Part shown: positions 9,592 through 17,181 of the stretch, in pieces
Numbering within the stretch: position 1 is the first letter of the stretch
Layout of the letters: each line of letters opens with the position of its first letter
Assembly (NCBI RefSeq): GCF_013032005.1
Contig: NZ_WQBE01000007.1
Span: 1-64,000, forward strand
DNA: 64,000 nucleotides
Direction of reading: 5' to 3'
Origin: Ruegeria atlantica
GTDB taxonomy: Bacteria > Pseudomonadota > Alphaproteobacteria > Rhodobacterales > Rhodobacteraceae
Program-made: the position numbers and the translations under genes
The notes under the pieces: model-generated
What the model was told of the DNA's origin: nothing
Databases searched by the model: none
Seen by the model: only the letters and a program-made list of their open reading frames with translations

Positions 9592-10692
9592 CTAACCCTG
9601 ACTGTCTACTGCTTTCACGACCAGCCCGTCATGTATTTTCTGAAGTCCCTGCACCACCACACGGTCGCCTTCGCTCAGCCCGGATACCACCTGAGTGCGG
9701 GTCGCGGTCTGAGTGCCGATCTCGATATTCTGCCGGTGGGTTTTGCCGTCACCGTCGACCGAAAACACGAAATAACCCTGCTTGTCGAACTGCACAGCGT
9801 TGCGCGGAACGGTCAGCACTTTGGGCTCCTCTGAACCGGCCAAACCCACGGTCACGAATTGACCGGGGATCAGCACGCCGTCAGGGTTGGCGAAACTGGC
9901 GCGTAGCTCAATCGTGTCGGTGTTCTGGCTGACGCTGTCGCCCACGAATATGACTTTGCCCGAGGAGGCATAGGTTTCCCCATCCGCCAGTTTGATGTTT
10001 GTGGTCAGTTTGATGTTGCCCGGCGTGATGCGCCCTTTGCGGCGTTCTTGCAGCAAGACCGGCTCGCTGATGTAAAAACTCACCAGCATCGGATCAACGC
10101 TGTTAACCGTTGCCAAAACTCCGGTATCGGAGCTTACCAAATTGCCCGCATCCACCGCTGACAATCCGATGCGCCCATCAATGGGACTGAGGATTTCCGT
10201 GTAATCCAAATCAATCTGCGCGATTTTCAGATCGGCCCTCGCCTCATCCACCGCAGCCTGCCCTGCGGCATAGGTTGCCAATGCCGTGTCCAAAACAGCC
10301 TGTGGGACATCGCCCTTATCGAACAGAGCCTGCTGACGATCCAGCGCCGCTTTGTCGGTCTGCGCGCTGGCCAGCGCGCTTTTCAGCGCTGCCTGTGCGC
10401 TGTCCACACTGGCCGCGTATTTCTTCTTTTCGATGCGAAACAGCACATCCCCTTTGGCGACTGTCCCGCCTTCGGTAAAATTGACTTCTTCCAGAAACCC
10501 TTCGACACGGGCCTGCAGATCGACGCTTTGATCCGCCACGACCCGGCCAACAAACTGGGCCTTTTTCTGCAAATCCTCCAACGTCACCGGCGCGACGGTC
10601 ACACTTGGCGGCGGCGCGTCGGACTGGGCCGCTGCCGGGCCCGGCAGAAACAGGGGGATCAATGCGCAAACAAACAGCTTGGTAGGGTTCAT
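9592..10692 (-). CDS. RND efflux periplasmic adaptor (membrane fusion protein)
   Basis: 366 residues. A signal peptide (MNPTKLFVCALIPLFLPGPA, cut near AAAQS) leads into a lipoyl/barrel-sandwich half (DLQARVEGFLEEVNF), a helical hairpin at about 95-160, and the matching second half (ILSPIDGRIGLSAVDAGNLV). A beta-barrel domain follows. The start at 10692 is chosen because it gives a clean signal peptide after a GGGGGT site; the longer open frame to 10857 would run through the intergenic region. It bridges the 6461-9583 pump to an outer-membrane channel. Confidence 0.93.
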   Translation of the reverse strand: MNPTKLFVCALIPLFLPGPAAAQSDAPPPSVTVAPVTLEDLQKKAQFVGRVVADQSVDLQARVEGFLEEVNFTEGGTVAKGDVLFRIEKKKYAASVDSAQAALKSALASAQTDKAALDRQQALFDKGDVPQAVLDTALATYAAGQAAVDEARADLKIAQIDLDYTEILSPIDGRIGLSAVDAGNLVSSDTGVLATVNSVDPMLVSFYISEPVLLQERRKGRITPGNIKLTTNIKLADGETYASSGKVIFVGDSVSQNTDTIELRASFANPDGVLIPGQFVTVGLAGSEEPKVLTVPRNAVQFDKQGYFVFSVDGDGKTHRQNIEIGTQTATRTQVVSGLSEGDRVVVQGLQKIHDGLVVKAVDSQG

Positions 10693-10875
10693 CAAAGACC
10701 CCCGGTAGTTTGTGATCCCTTCACTATCCCTGCATCCCCCACACGGTGCAACGGTTTTCTGACTGTCACGGCGCACGCATTTCCCTGCTATATCAATCCC
10801 TTTGATACAGGGCTTGCCTGTCGCTGGTTCTTGGGATTTTCTGACGCCAACCACCAATCAAAAGGCCGGGCCTTC

Positions 10876-11289
10876 ATGAAACTTGAATTCCATCACATCA
10901 ACTTTGTCTCGGACGATGTTGAGCGGTTGCACCGTTTCTACACTCAGGTTCTGGGGTTGGCCGATATCCCGATCGAGAATTTTCCTCGGCCCGATGAGAC
11001 CGACGACAAGGGCTATAGCGGCAAGATCCGCTTTGCCACCGACGGGGCCATACAGATGCATCTGGCCGAAAAGAACCTCGACGTCGCGTTCAAACATGGT
11101 GAGACTATCAACCCTGTCGAACGCGGCCACATCGCGTTTCGCACCGATGATATCGAGGCGTTCAAAAAGCTGCTCGATGACAACGGCATTCCGTATTCGG
11201 ACTATGGCACCGCATTCGCGAAAGAGTGGCACCAACTGTTCTTCTACGACCCCGAGGGCAATATCATCGAGGTTCATCAAGCGGTTTAG
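10876..11289 (+). CDS. VOC-family (glyoxalase/bleomycin-resistance fold) protein
   Basis: 137 residues with two beta-alpha-beta-beta-beta halves. The start reads MKLEFHHINFVSDDVERLHRFY, split here into MKLEFHHINFVSDD and VERLHRFY, and the end is FFYDPEGNIIEVHQ. Candidate metal ligands are the early His (HHINFV), H in GHIAF, and the late E in IIEVHQ. This fold covers lyases, dioxygenases and resistance proteins, and the substrate is not evident. It is followed 19 bases later by an isochorismatase-fold gene, so the two may be co-transcribed. The in-frame extension to 10528 lies over the divergent promoter and is not used. Confidence 0.85.
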   Translation: MKLEFHHINFVSDDVERLHRFYTQVLGLADIPIENFPRPDETDDKGYSGKIRFATDGAIQMHLAEKNLDVAFKHGETINPVERGHIAFRTDDIEAFKKLLDDNGIPYSDYGTAFAKEWHQLFFYDPEGNIIEVHQAV

Positions 11290-11308
11290 CCAGCATCGGA
11301 GGTATTGA

Positions 11309-11776
11309 TTGAAACAGGCCGTATTGGTTGTCGACGTCCAACCCAGCTTTGACCCGCCTGATTGGCTGGTCGAACGCAGCCGTCTGTTGGCGACCAAATT
11401 CCCCTCGGTCGCTACCGTTGAACGCCATGACGAGGACAAAGTTCCCTTTTTTCGACAAATTGGGTGGAAGCCACGTTCTGTCGACGAAAGCCTTGTTCAG
11501 GCAGATCATATTGTCCTGAAATACGGCTACAGCCCGCCCCCGGAAGTCATCGCACAATTTCAAAGCTGGAAAGTCGACCGTGTGCTGGTCTGTGGCATCC
11601 AGGCCGACACCTGCGTTCTTGCCGCAGGGTTCGCCCTATTTGACGCGGGCCTGCAACCGACCATAATTGCCGATACGGTTGTTGGGTCTTCGCTTGATCG
11701 CAGCGGTAAGCTGGGCGTGGACCTGTGGCAGCATCATTTTGGCCAGGTGATTGATAGGCACTCTGATATTTTGTGA
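11309..11776 (+). CDS. Isochorismatase-family cysteine hydrolase
   Basis: 155 residues with the catalytic Asp in VLVVDVQPSF and the nucleophilic Cys in VCGIQADTCVLAAGFAL. A Lys of the triad is probably the one in IVLKYGYS. The start is TTG at 11309, supported by a GGAGGT site six bases upstream (11298-11303); no ATG fits. At about 155 residues it is shorter than nicotinamidase and isochorismatase enzymes (about 180-210), so the lid region is reduced. The substrate is unknown; an amide or similar C-N bond is typical of the family. Confidence 0.85.
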   Translation: MKQAVLVVDVQPSFDPPDWLVERSRLLATKFPSVATVERHDEDKVPFFRQIGWKPRSVDESLVQADHIVLKYGYSPPPEVIAQFQSWKVDRVLVCGIQADTCVLAAGFALFDAGLQPTIIADTVVGSSLDRSGKLGVDLWQHHFGQVIDRHSDIL

Positions 11777-11814
11777 CGTCGCAATCTCTGTCCGCATCAG
11801 AGAGGAGAGCTATT

Positions 11815-12330
11815 GTGACCTCGAACCCCATTTTAAGAAAAACAGCCTTTGCCATTTTTGTGGCCATCCCTTGTGCAGCATATGCAGAAGGCTTTTCACT
11901 GACCGGCCAATACGAAGGGCGCTATGCCTGTGACAGCACCACGGGTGGCGTGCCCTCAAGCTGGTCCGACCCCATGAGTGCCGGGATCGTTCAGGACGGA
12001 GACCGCATATCCATCGACCTGCGATACACGGACAAACAAGAGCTTGGGGCTGAATACTCGCTTTATACCGGATCAGTTGTTCTGAACCCCGAGGGCACCT
12101 TGGTCAGCGGCTATTTCGAAGCCTGCGGCGGCACTTTCCCGTCGAAAGAACTTGCGCGGTTTTTTCCCGCTGCTGCAAACACGCCATTCAGTTTTTCGGT
12201 GACCAGTGTTTGGGCTTCGGATCAGGTGCCAAACCTGCCAGGCCTAACTGTTCAAACCTGCACCTGGAGCCTGCAGCGCGTGTCCACGGAAACACCCACA
12301 GTCAGGCAGTGCGAGACGGCGGCTCAATAA
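11815..12330 (+). CDS. Secreted protein of unknown function
   Basis: 171 residues starting at GTG 11815, which is preceded by an AGAGGAGAG ribosome site; an upstream in-frame GTG at 11773 has none. The signal peptide is RKTAFAIFVAIPCAAYA, so the mature protein begins near EGFSLTGQYEGRYACD. Four or more Cys in the mature part (YACDS, FEACGG, VQTCTW, RQCET) suggest disulfides in the periplasm. The repeated G-x-Y-x-G and small polar residues suggest a beta-sandwich or lipocalin-like fold. I do not recognise the family. Confidence 0.65.
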   Translation: MTSNPILRKTAFAIFVAIPCAAYAEGFSLTGQYEGRYACDSTTGGVPSSWSDPMSAGIVQDGDRISIDLRYTDKQELGAEYSLYTGSVVLNPEGTLVSGYFEACGGTFPSKELARFFPAAANTPFSFSVTSVWASDQVPNLPGLTVQTCTWSLQRVSTETPTVRQCETAAQ

Positions 12331-12342
12331 GGAAATTTTCAA

Positions 12343-12367
12343 TCTGGACCTATTTCTTAAGTCCAGA
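12343..12367 (+). terminator. Possible weak hairpin terminator
   Basis: TCTGGAC (12343-12349) pairs with GTCCAGA (12361-12367) across an 11-nt loop, 12 bases after the stop codon of the secreted protein. It is followed by the T/A-rich TGTTTAAATT. The stem is only 7 bp, so this is tentative; it could equally be a protein-binding site in front of sstT. Confidence 0.35.
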
Positions 12368-12466
12368 TGTTTAAATTGGATCCAAAAGACCCATATAGCC
12401 GCAATCTTATTAATTAACCGTGCCTGAACAGCGACAATTCCCCTGTCAGGCCCCCAATCAAACTGG

Positions 12467-13705
12467 ATGGTCCCGATGAACTTTATTCTACGCGGTAGCC
12501 TGGTTACGCAAATCATCATCGGTCTGGCAGCCGGTGCCCTTCTCGCCACCCTCTGGCCCGCTGCTGGTTCAGCCGTCGGTTTGCTGGGTGATTTCTTTGT
12601 CGACGCGCTAAAAGCCGTCGCCCCCGTTCTGGTGCTGATCCTTGTCTGCGCCGCAATCACCAACCACAAGAAAGACAGCCAGGCCCGCATGGGGCCGGTG
12701 GTGATGTTATACATTCTCGGCACGTTTGCCGCTGCACTGGTTGCAGTGGGCGCCAGTTTCCTGTTCCCCGTCTCTTTGCACCTGACCGGCACGCCCGAGC
12801 TTTTGGACGCCCCGGACGGGCTGGCAGAGGTGGTCAAGAACATCCTGTTGAAGATCGTGGACAATCCGGTGAACGCGGTGGCGCAGGCCAACTATATCGG
12901 CATTCTCGCCTGGGCCATCGGCCTTGGGCTGGTTTTCCGCCATGCCAGCGACTCGACCAAGACCCTGATGTCTGATCTGGATGGCGCGATCACCAAGATC
13001 GTGGCTGCCATCATCCGGGTTGCACCCATTGGTATCTTTGGCATCGTGGCCTCGACCATTGCTGAAACCGGCTTTGAAACGGTTGCCAGCTACGGCCAGC
13101 TGCTGTTGCTGCTGATTGGCTGCATGGCGTTCATGGCGCTGGTTGTGAACCCGCTAATCGTGTTCCTGCGCATTCGTAAGAACCCCTATCCGCTGGTCTT
13201 CACCTGCTTGAAGGAATCCGGGATCACCGCGTTCTTCATGCGCAGCTCGGCCGCCAATATTCCGGTCAACATGGAGCTGTGCCGCCGCATGAATCTGGAT
13301 GAAGAGACCTATTCGGTCACCATCCCCATCGGCGCCACAATCAACATGGCCGGTGCCGCCATCACCATCACGGTGATGACACTGGCGACCGTGCACACCA
13401 TGGGAATTCAGGTCGATTTCTTCTCGGCTCTGTTCCTAAGCATCATAGCTTCGGTTGCAGCCACCGGCGCGTCGGGCGTCGCGGGCGGGTCTCTGTTGCT
13501 GATCCCAATGGCCGCCAGCCTGTTCGGTATCGACAACGCAACGGCCATGCAGGTGGTCAGCATCGGGTTCATTATCGGTGTTCTTCAGGACTCGGCGGAA
13601 ACCGGTCTGAACTCGTCCACCGATGTGCTGTTCACGGCGGCAGGATCGTACAAGCAAGGCGATCCCTATCCCCGCAAACTGCCGATGGAGCAGGTCGCCG
13701 CCTAA
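12467..13705 (+). CDS. sstT: Sodium:serine/threonine symporter SstT
   Basis: 412 residues, the normal SstT length. The start resembles E. coli SstT closely ([34 protein letters not shown]). The transport core shows the dicarboxylate/amino acid:cation symporter hallmarks: serine-rich [13 protein letters not shown], the [13 protein letters not shown] segment, and [14 protein letters not shown]-like helix 8 (here [16 protein letters not shown]). It imports serine and threonine with sodium across the inner membrane. ATG 12467 and ATG 12476 are both possible starts; neither has a strong ribosome site. A strong hairpin lies just past the stop. Confidence 0.93.
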   Translation: MVPMNFILRGSLVTQIIIGLAAGALLATLWPAAGSAVGLLGDFFVDALKAVAPVLVLILVCAAITNHKKDSQARMGPVVMLYILGTFAAALVAVGASFLFPVSLHLTGTPELLDAPDGLAEVVKNILLKIVDNPVNAVAQANYIGILAWAIGLGLVFRHASDSTKTLMSDLDGAITKIVAAIIRVAPIGIFGIVASTIAETGFETVASYGQLLLLLIGCMAFMALVVNPLIVFLRIRKNPYPLVFTCLKESGITAFFMRSSAANIPVNMELCRRMNLDEETYSVTIPIGATINMAGAAITITVMTLATVHTMGIQVDFFSALFLSIIASVAATGASGVAGGSLLLIPMAASLFGIDNATAMQVVSIGFIIGVLQDSAETGLNSSTDVLFTAAGSYKQGDPYPRKLPMEQVAA

Positions 13706-13717
13706 GCGGCCCTGACC

Positions 13718-13754
13718 CCCCACAACCGTCAGGTTTTACTCGGCGGTTGTGGGG
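13718..13754. terminator. Bidirectional hairpin terminator between sstT and the TPR gene
   Basis: An 11-bp perfect stem, CCCCACAACCG (13718-13728) with CGGTTGTGGGG (13744-13754), and a 15-nt loop. It begins 13 bases after the sstT stop codon, and its loop contains the TAA of the convergent minus-strand gene. It can therefore serve sstT, although no long T-run follows. Confidence 0.65.
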
Positions 13755-15055
13755 TCTGCACTTCCCCACCCGGCGGAGCGCATTGCCGAAGTCAGATCCC
13801 GTACAGGACCTGGATCGGCAAATACCCTGGTTTTCAACGCCTCTAACGGAAAGTTTGGCCAGGTCCTGGCGTATAATTCGGCCAGTCTGCGTGCTTCACC
13901 CCGATCACCGTTTTTCCAATGTGCGGCCATCAGATAGGCAGTTGAAATTGGCCCGAATGGGCCGCCGCGCGCGATCGTATTCTCATAGGTTCGGATTGAG
14001 CCCGCATAGTCGCCGGTGTGAAACTGCGCCGCACCCAGCGCGTTTCCGGCCACCGACCCACCACCATCTTCAGCCAGCGCCTGATAATGCTGTGCCTGTG
14101 AAAGTACGCGTTCAAAGTCAGAAGTATAAAGCGATATCAGGGCGTCAAATTCCGCAATATGTGGATCATTAGGGGCCAGCTTGGTTGCCCTGTGATTCAG
14201 ACTGACGGCCTGATCGAAATTGCCGGCAGCGAACTCAGACCATGCTCTGGCCGACAAAGCCCAGGGCGCATCCGGGGCCAGTTCAAGTGCATGGGCGCTA
14301 TTCTTATCGGCAGTGCCAAGCAACTCCTCTGCGACAGGATCGTAGAACTGCAAAATGGCAAGCATGGTTTCCACCTGCGCAGCCCCTGCATAGCCGCAGT
14401 AATACAGCGGGTCCCGCTGTATAGCCGTTTCAAACACCATCAGAGCCGGGCGGAGCCGTTGTAAATCCACAACCGGGAAAATCAGGTCCTGACCAGCGCT
14501 ACACAGGTTCATCGCCTCGACCCGGGTCGGAGAAACATCGTAGATCGTGGATTGATCGCCGGTGGTCGGTGGCGCATTGCGGCCGCTCAGATGCGTGGTT
14601 GCCACATAACCGCCAAGGCCCAGCAGAACCGCTCCGGTTACCGCTCCGACCAGCAGCAGGTTGCGCTTACCTCCAACCTCGGTCGCACCCGACCGAAACT
14701 CTGGCGCGTAGCTGCCGACGGGCAAGGTGATGACCACCGGGTCCGACGCGCCTTGCCCCCCGTAATACGCCTTAAGTTTGCGCCGAACGCGACCCGCGTC
14801 GACACGCACGACCCCTTCGCGTCGGGACAGGTCATCGGTGCTGTAACCATAGACGTCCATGGCAATCGTCTTGGCGCGGATTTCATCCGTGCGTCCGGCA
14901 AGCGCCTCGGTCACGACATAGGTCAGAAAGGACTGCATCCGCGCTGAACCCTTGAAATCCTTCGACGCGAGTACGCGATCAAGCGCCGTCTGGATCTGTT
15001 CCTTTGGGAACGATCCTGCATCCCGTTGAGCGGTGTCGTCGGTCGCGACAGTCAA
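13736..15055 (-). CDS. Membrane-anchored regulator with winged-helix-like N-terminus and TPR repeats
   Basis: 439 residues in three parts. Residues 15-120 match a domain found at the N-terminus of many TPR and adenylate-cyclase-like proteins (LDRVLASKDFKGSARMQSFL, RREGVVRVDAGRVRRKLKAY, VITLPVGSYAPEF) and thought to bind DNA. One membrane helix (about 131-152, LLLVGAVTGAVLLGLGG) follows. The rest is periplasmic TPR-like repeats (for example SARAWSEFAAGNFDQAVSLN and NALGAAQFHTGDYAGSIRTY). This layout suggests a one-component sensor linking the periplasm to DNA, like ToxR/CadC in principle. It is divergent from the sulfatase genes and probably controls them. Confidence 0.75.
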   Translation of the reverse strand: MTVATDDTAQRDAGSFPKEQIQTALDRVLASKDFKGSARMQSFLTYVVTEALAGRTDEIRAKTIAMDVYGYSTDDLSRREGVVRVDAGRVRRKLKAYYGGQGASDPVVITLPVGSYAPEFRSGATEVGGKRNLLLVGAVTGAVLLGLGGYVATTHLSGRNAPPTTGDQSTIYDVSPTRVEAMNLCSAGQDLIFPVVDLQRLRPALMVFETAIQRDPLYYCGYAGAAQVETMLAILQFYDPVAEELLGTADKNSAHALELAPDAPWALSARAWSEFAAGNFDQAVSLNHRATKLAPNDPHIAEFDALISLYTSDFERVLSQAQHYQALAEDGGGSVAGNALGAAQFHTGDYAGSIRTYENTIARGGPFGPISTAYLMAAHWKNGDRGEARRLAELYARTWPNFPLEALKTRVFADPGPVRDLTSAMRSAGWGSADPTTAE

Positions 15056-15085
15056 GAACTATCCTTTCAAGGTAAGGACTTGGCG

Positions 15086-15107
15086 GCATGCTGCTACGGT
15101 AGCATGC
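15086..15107. promoter_or_regulatory. Inverted repeat, candidate operator for the sulfatase locus
   Basis: GCATGCT (15086-15092) and AGCATGC (15101-15107) form a perfect dyad with an 8-nt spacer, in the 95-bp gap between the divergent TPR regulator and the sulfatase operon. A second short dyad, CAAGA-N5-TCTTG, lies at 15121-15135. The placement fits an operator acting on both promoters. The binding protein is not known. Confidence 0.45.
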
Positions 15108-15150
15108 GGTTTAATACGTTCAAGACATATTCTTGGACAGGCATGTTTGA

Positions 15151-15429
15151 ATGGCGAATCCAGCGGATGCCGTTACAATGACAGATGATGACTTCTTTGC
15201 AGCACAGTTTCCCGGCGCGGCACATCAATTGCAGGCTTTGCGCGCGCGGGACAAGGAGTTTGACCAAATCTGCGCCGATTACCACGAGGTACTCCGCGAG
15301 TTGGCGCTTGCCCCGCGATCCGCAGGTGGAACGCAGACCCGTTACCTCGCGGATCTGGCCGAAAGTGTCTCGGACCTGCGAAGCAGTATTGAAAAACGGC
15401 TGCACGCCCCTGACCGCACAAATGAGTGA
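15151..15429 (+). CDS. Small cytoplasmic protein of unknown function
   Basis: 92 residues, charged and mostly helical (QLQALRARDKEFDQICADYH, then YLADLAESVSDLRSSIEKRL), with no signal peptide or membrane segment. It resembles small helical-hairpin proteins of the YdcH/SlyX kind only in character, not by a motif I can name. It starts at ATG 15151, or at 15178 (MTDDDFF), which has GCGGATG upstream. It ends 10 bases before the first sulfatase start, so it is the first gene of that operon. Confidence 0.6.
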   Translation: MANPADAVTMTDDDFFAAQFPGAAHQLQALRARDKEFDQICADYHEVLRELALAPRSAGGTQTRYLADLAESVSDLRSSIEKRLHAPDRTNE

Positions 15430-15439
15430 AAGGTTGACC

Positions 15440-17077
15440 ATGAAACTCTGTACCCTTCTGCCCCTGCTGATCCTGACCGCCAGCCCGGCCATTGCCCAGG
15501 ACACCCCGATCATTCACGATGGTGAGTTCGAATACCTGCGCGCGCAGTTCGGCACGGCCTGGGACGCACAGGATGTTGAAATTGACGCCAAGCTTGCCGA
15601 AATCCGCGATGCGAATGGCGGCCAACCACCCAATTTCCTTTACATCCTGATTGATGACGTGAGCTTTGGTCAGATGGGCGACCGCAAGATGAACTACGTC
15701 ATGGGGATCGAGACACCGAACATCAACCAGCTGGCAACCGAGGGTCTGTCGCTGATGCGAATGTATACTGAACCCTCCTGCACACCCACACGCACGGCAA
15801 TGCTGACGGGCCGCCATCCGGTGCGAGCCGGGGTGGAGGAGGTCAAGGTGGCGCTGGTGGGCGAGGGTCTTCCGGCCTCAGAAGTAACCCTGCCAGAAAT
15901 CCTGAAACAAGCAGGCTATAACACTGCCCATGTCGGCAAATGGCATCAGGGCGATATCGAACAATCCTACCCCCACAATCAGGGGTTCGACTGGGCCGCC
16001 TTCCCCCTGCACCAACAAGTACAGCTGAGCCTCATGACCCCCGAGGCGATGCGGTCCAATGCCATGCTCGGCTATGTACCCGAAGGACAGAACAATCAGT
16101 TCCTTCTGGACGCGCGGTTCAAACCCTACGGTCTGGTCACAGGTGTCGAGGCCGAGGCGGGGGGCGTGGCCCGCGAAGTCGACATGGCGGCGGGCGAGGT
16201 TTGGACGCAGGCGAAATACGAAGACATGAACCTGCGCTATCAGCAGCAAGCTCTGGAACAACTTAAGCGCGTTGCGGCTGAAGATGCGCCGTTCTTCCTG
16301 CAATACTGGCCGCTATACCCGCTGAATTTCGTCTATCCCGATCAAGCGATTTCACGCAACGGGGGCTTTCACGCGGACAAGCTGCAATTGCTGGACGGCT
16401 GGATCGGTGATCTGCTGGCCGCGCTGGAAGAAACCGGCGAAGCCGACAACACAATCGTCGTCCTGATGGCCGACAATGGCCTGATGTATCACTACGAGGG
16501 CACCTCAGGCCTGAACCAACTGATCTATCGCGGCGGCAAGACCCAGCATCTTGAGGGCGGCGTACGCACCGATGCCTTTATCCGCTGGCCCAATGTGATC
16601 GAAGCCAATAGTGCGGCGGGCGATATCTTTCACGTCTCTGATATCTACACCACAATGGCCCGGATCGCGGGGGCGACTGACTATATACCGCGCGACCGCG
16701 TAATTGACGGCATCGACCAGACCGCCCTTTTGCTGAACGGCGAAGGCCACGGACGGCGCGATTATGTCTATGTTTACGAGGGGCCGGTCCTACGGTCTGT
16801 GGTCAAGCAAGAGTTCAAGATGCACCTGCCTGCCCCCGGACAACCCGGCGCTGGCGCACCGACCTACAACATCTATCGCGACCCGCGCGAACAACACCCG
16901 CTGGTGGGGTATTCCCTTTGGGCCGGGGCCTCGTTTCAGGACATGGTCAAACGCCATCAGAAAATGATCGCCAAATACCCGCATTCCGAGATTGGCACTG
17001 GCCTGCCCTATGAAGGGATCGAAAACCTGCGCCCAGAATCGGAACTGGCGCGCGAAACCTTCATGAGCTGGCAATGA
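15440..17077 (+). CDS. Secreted arylsulfatase 1 (formylglycine type)
   Basis: 545 residues with a signal peptide (MKLCTLLPLLILTASPAIAQ). The sulfatase signature PSCTPTRTAMLTG at 112-124 fits the full consensus, with C114 as the residue to be oxidised to formylglycine. Metal-binding DD at 72-73, K167 and H169 in VGKWHQGD, and the later ADNG agree with an active alkaline-phosphatase-superfamily enzyme. It should cleave a sulfate ester in the periplasm; the substrate is unknown. Before the catalytic domain there is a 45-residue segment (IIHDGEFEYLRAQFG, W, QD) that is also found in the second sulfatase. The maturation enzyme is not in the window. Confidence 0.9.
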   Translation: MKLCTLLPLLILTASPAIAQDTPIIHDGEFEYLRAQFGTAWDAQDVEIDAKLAEIRDANGGQPPNFLYILIDDVSFGQMGDRKMNYVMGIETPNINQLATEGLSLMRMYTEPSCTPTRTAMLTGRHPVRAGVEEVKVALVGEGLPASEVTLPEILKQAGYNTAHVGKWHQGDIEQSYPHNQGFDWAAFPLHQQVQLSLMTPEAMRSNAMLGYVPEGQNNQFLLDARFKPYGLVTGVEAEAGGVAREVDMAAGEVWTQAKYEDMNLRYQQQALEQLKRVAAEDAPFFLQYWPLYPLNFVYPDQAISRNGGFHADKLQLLDGWIGDLLAALEETGEADNTIVVLMADNGLMYHYEGTSGLNQLIYRGGKTQHLEGGVRTDAFIRWPNVIEANSAAGDIFHVSDIYTTMARIAGATDYIPRDRVIDGIDQTALLLNGEGHGRRDYVYVYEGPVLRSVVKQEFKMHLPAPGQPGAGAPTYNIYRDPREQHPLVGYSLWAGASFQDMVKRHQKMIAKYPHSEIGTGLPYEGIENLRPESELARETFMSWQ

Positions 17078-17101
17078 GGTAAACCGTAGAATTTTAGAAA
17101 T

Positions 17102-17117
17102 AAACATCATAATGTTT
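17102..17117. promoter_or_regulatory. Inverted repeat between the two sulfatase genes
   Basis: AAACAT (17102-17107) and ATGTTT (17112-17117) form a perfect dyad around CATA, in an A/T-rich 104-bp gap between the sulfatases. It could be an operator for a separate promoter of the second gene. The evidence is sequence symmetry only. Confidence 0.3.
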
Positions 17118-17181
17118 CAATGTGAGAATACCTCGACAGCCATAGGCCAAGAGAACATCTTGCATACAAGGGGAGTACGGA

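Noticed and set aside
10791-10807. TATCA-N7-TGATA dyad in the RND adaptor/VOC divergent gap
   Set aside because: The arms are only 5 bp and no local regulator gene would use it. It is too weak to list as an operator.
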